DNA of 64,000 nt, taken from positions 1-64,000 of the forward strand of contig JAYRMR010000006.1 of the NCBI GenBank assembly GCA_041912595.1, written 5' to 3'. How positions within the stretch are numbered: position 1 is the first letter of the stretch; every line of letters begins with the position of its first letter. The DNA comes from Roseateles_B sp041912595. Its GTDB lineage: Bacteria > Pseudomonadota > Gammaproteobacteria > Burkholderiales > Burkholderiaceae_C. A program made the translations under genes and the position numbers. This document shows, piece after piece, positions 62,865-64,000 of this stretch. The notes under the pieces are model-generated. The model did no database searches, was not told where the DNA came from, and saw only the letters and a program-made list of their open reading frames with translations.

Positions 62865-64000
62865 ACCCGATTTCCAAGTCCGCCAAGCTTGCCAATGTCT
62901 GCTACGACATCCGTGGTCCTGTGCTGGACAAGGCGCGGCAGATGGAGGAAGAGGGGCAGAAGATCATCAAGCTGAACATCGGCAACATCGCCGCCTTCGG
63001 CATCGCCCCCCCGGACGAGATCGTCCAGGACATGATCCGCAACCTGCCCGACGCCGCCGGCTACACGGACTCCAAGGGCCTCTTCGCCCCCCGCAAGGCG
63101 GTGGTGCACTACTGCCAGGAAAAGAACATCCGCGGCGTGACGGTGGACGACGTCTACCTGGGCAACGGCGCCTCCGAGCTGATCGTGATGGCCCTGAACG
63201 CCCTGCTGGACAACGGCGACGAGGTGCTGCTGCCCGCGCCCGACTACCCGCTGTACACCGCCGCCGTGGCACTCTCGGGCGGCACGCCGGTGCACTACGT
63301 CTGTGACGAGCAGAGCGACTGGATGCCCGACATCGAGGACATCAAGCGCAAGATCACCCCGCGCACCCGGGCGATCGTCGTCATCAACCCGAACAACCCG
63401 ACCGGCGCGCTCTACCCGGAGTCGCTCCTGCTCGAGATCATCGAGGTCGCCCGCCAGCACCAACTGATCATCATGGCGGACGAGATCTACGACAAGACGC
63501 TGTTCGACGGCAACGTCCACACCAGCATCGCCTCGCTCTCGGAAGACGTCCTCACGCTGACCTTCAACGGCCTGTCCAAGAACTACCGCAGCTGCGGCTA
63601 CCGGGCCGGCTGGATGGTCGTCTCGGGCGAGAAGCGCCATGCCCAGGACTACATCACCGGGCTGAACATGCTGGCCTCCATGCGCCTGTGCGCCAACACG
63701 CCGGGGCAGCTGGCCATCCAGACCGCCCTGGGCGGCTACCAGAGCATCAAGGACCTCGTGGCGCCCACCGGCCGCCTGTGCCGCCAGCGCGACCTCGCCT
63801 ACGAGCTGCTGAGCCAGATCCCCGGCGTGAGCGTCGTCAAGCCCAAGGCCGCGCTCTACATGTTCCCCCGCCTGGACCCCAAGATCTACCCGATCGAGGA
63901 CGACCAGCGCTTCGCCTATGAGCTGCTGGCCGAGGAAAAGGTGCTGATCGTGCAGGGGACGGGCTTCAACTGGAGCGCCCCCGATCACTTCCGCCTCGTG
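62861..64000 (+). CDS. alaA: alanine/glutamate-pyruvate aminotransferase AlaA-like (3' end cut off)
   Basis: PLP-dependent class I aminotransferase that makes alanine from pyruvate. 380 residues are visible, and the gene runs past the window end. The start is TTG at 62861: the protein then begins (M)NPISKSAKLANVCYDIRGPV, which aligns with the AlaA N-terminus, and AGGAG lies nine bases upstream. Fold motifs are NPNNPTGALY, ADEIYDKTLF and the PLP lysine in FNGLSKNYRSCGYRAGW. In Burkholderiales hom and thrC often follow. Confidence 0.93.
   Translation, partial: MNPISKSAKLANVCYDIRGPVLDKARQMEEEGQKIIKLNIGNIAAFGIAPPDEIVQDMIRNLPDAAGYTDSKGLFAPRKAVVHYCQEKNIRGVTVDDVYLGNGASELIVMALNALLDNGDEVLLPAPDYPLYTAAVALSGGTPVHYVCDEQSDWMPDIEDIKRKITPRTRAIVVINPNNPTGALYPESLLLEIIEVARQHQLIIMADEIYDKTLFDGNVHTSIASLSEDVLTLTFNGLSKNYRSCGYRAGWMVVSGEKRHAQDYITGLNMLASMRLCANTPGQLAIQTALGGYQSIKDLVAPTGRLCRQRDLAYELLSQIPGVSVVKPKAALYMFPRLDPKIYPIEDDQRFAYELLAEEKVLIVQGTGFNWSAPDHFRLV

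Overview
The window is GC-rich chromosomal DNA from a betaproteobacterium, most likely a member of the Burkholderiales near the Rubrivivax/Leptothrix/Roseateles group. This rests on the gene orders petB-petC-sspA-sspB-tRNA-Thr, dciA-secA-argJ and bcp/Mth938-like/alaA, on two PEP-CTERM proteins, and on the many Burkholderiales-type families. It is an inference from gene content, not a database match. I see no phage, insertion sequence, CRISPR array or rRNA.

Layout. 1-3.2 kb: end of the cytochrome bc1 operon, stringent starvation proteins SspA/SspB and tRNA-Thr(TGT). 3.3-9.6 kb: dciA (leaderless-looking) divergent from secA, then two adjacent PEP-CTERM exosortase substrates, then argJ. 9.6-14.5 kb: a SPOR-like membrane protein, a SAM methyltransferase and an AmpG-like permease. 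15.0-19.5 kb: a probable copper-uptake locus (YcnI/DUF1775, TonB-dependent receptor, DUF2946) and an orphan solute-binding protein. 19.6-42.6 kb: a purine-degradation island. 42.8-50.8 kb: S9 peptidase, ankyrin protein, NlpC/P60 hydrolase, PrpE and M3 peptidase. 51-58.2 kb: a PhnD-like binding protein, an oxalate-CoA-ligase-like enzyme, a complete tripartite tricarboxylate transporter and a PanE/ApbA-family reductase. 58.3-64 kb: Cof-type phosphatase, PhoH, Bcp, Mth938-like protein and alaA (cut by the window end).

The purine island encodes BMP-type ABC uptake, guanine deaminase, xanthine dehydrogenase XdhAB with its chaperone XdhC, the membrane cytochrome c-linked urate oxidase PuuD, HIU hydrolase, a UraD-AllC fusion (OHCU decarboxylase plus allantoate amidohydrolase), the allantoinase PuuE, and a glycerate 2-kinase for the glyoxylate end product. 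It carries two regulators, a GntR/FCD protein and a LysR protein. A 14-bp palindrome in the gntR/uraH intergenic region and a near-copy upstream of puuD look like GntR operators, and both overlap -10-like TACACT hexamers. No ureidoglycolate enzyme is visible. An M20-family protein with two substituted metal-ligand positions sits in the allantoin operon and is a candidate for that gap. The island is interrupted by a PCuAC copper chaperone and by a hemerythrin / Crp-Fnr / HDOD block.

Recurring small-scale signals are TACACT/CACAAT hexamers 6-7 nt before start codons (four probable leaderless mRNAs), and several intergenic tandem repeats of 7-13 bp, two of which span stop codons. The least expected coding signal is a PEP-CTERM protein whose Cys and QxAxW motifs resemble an internal-thioester adhesin domain.
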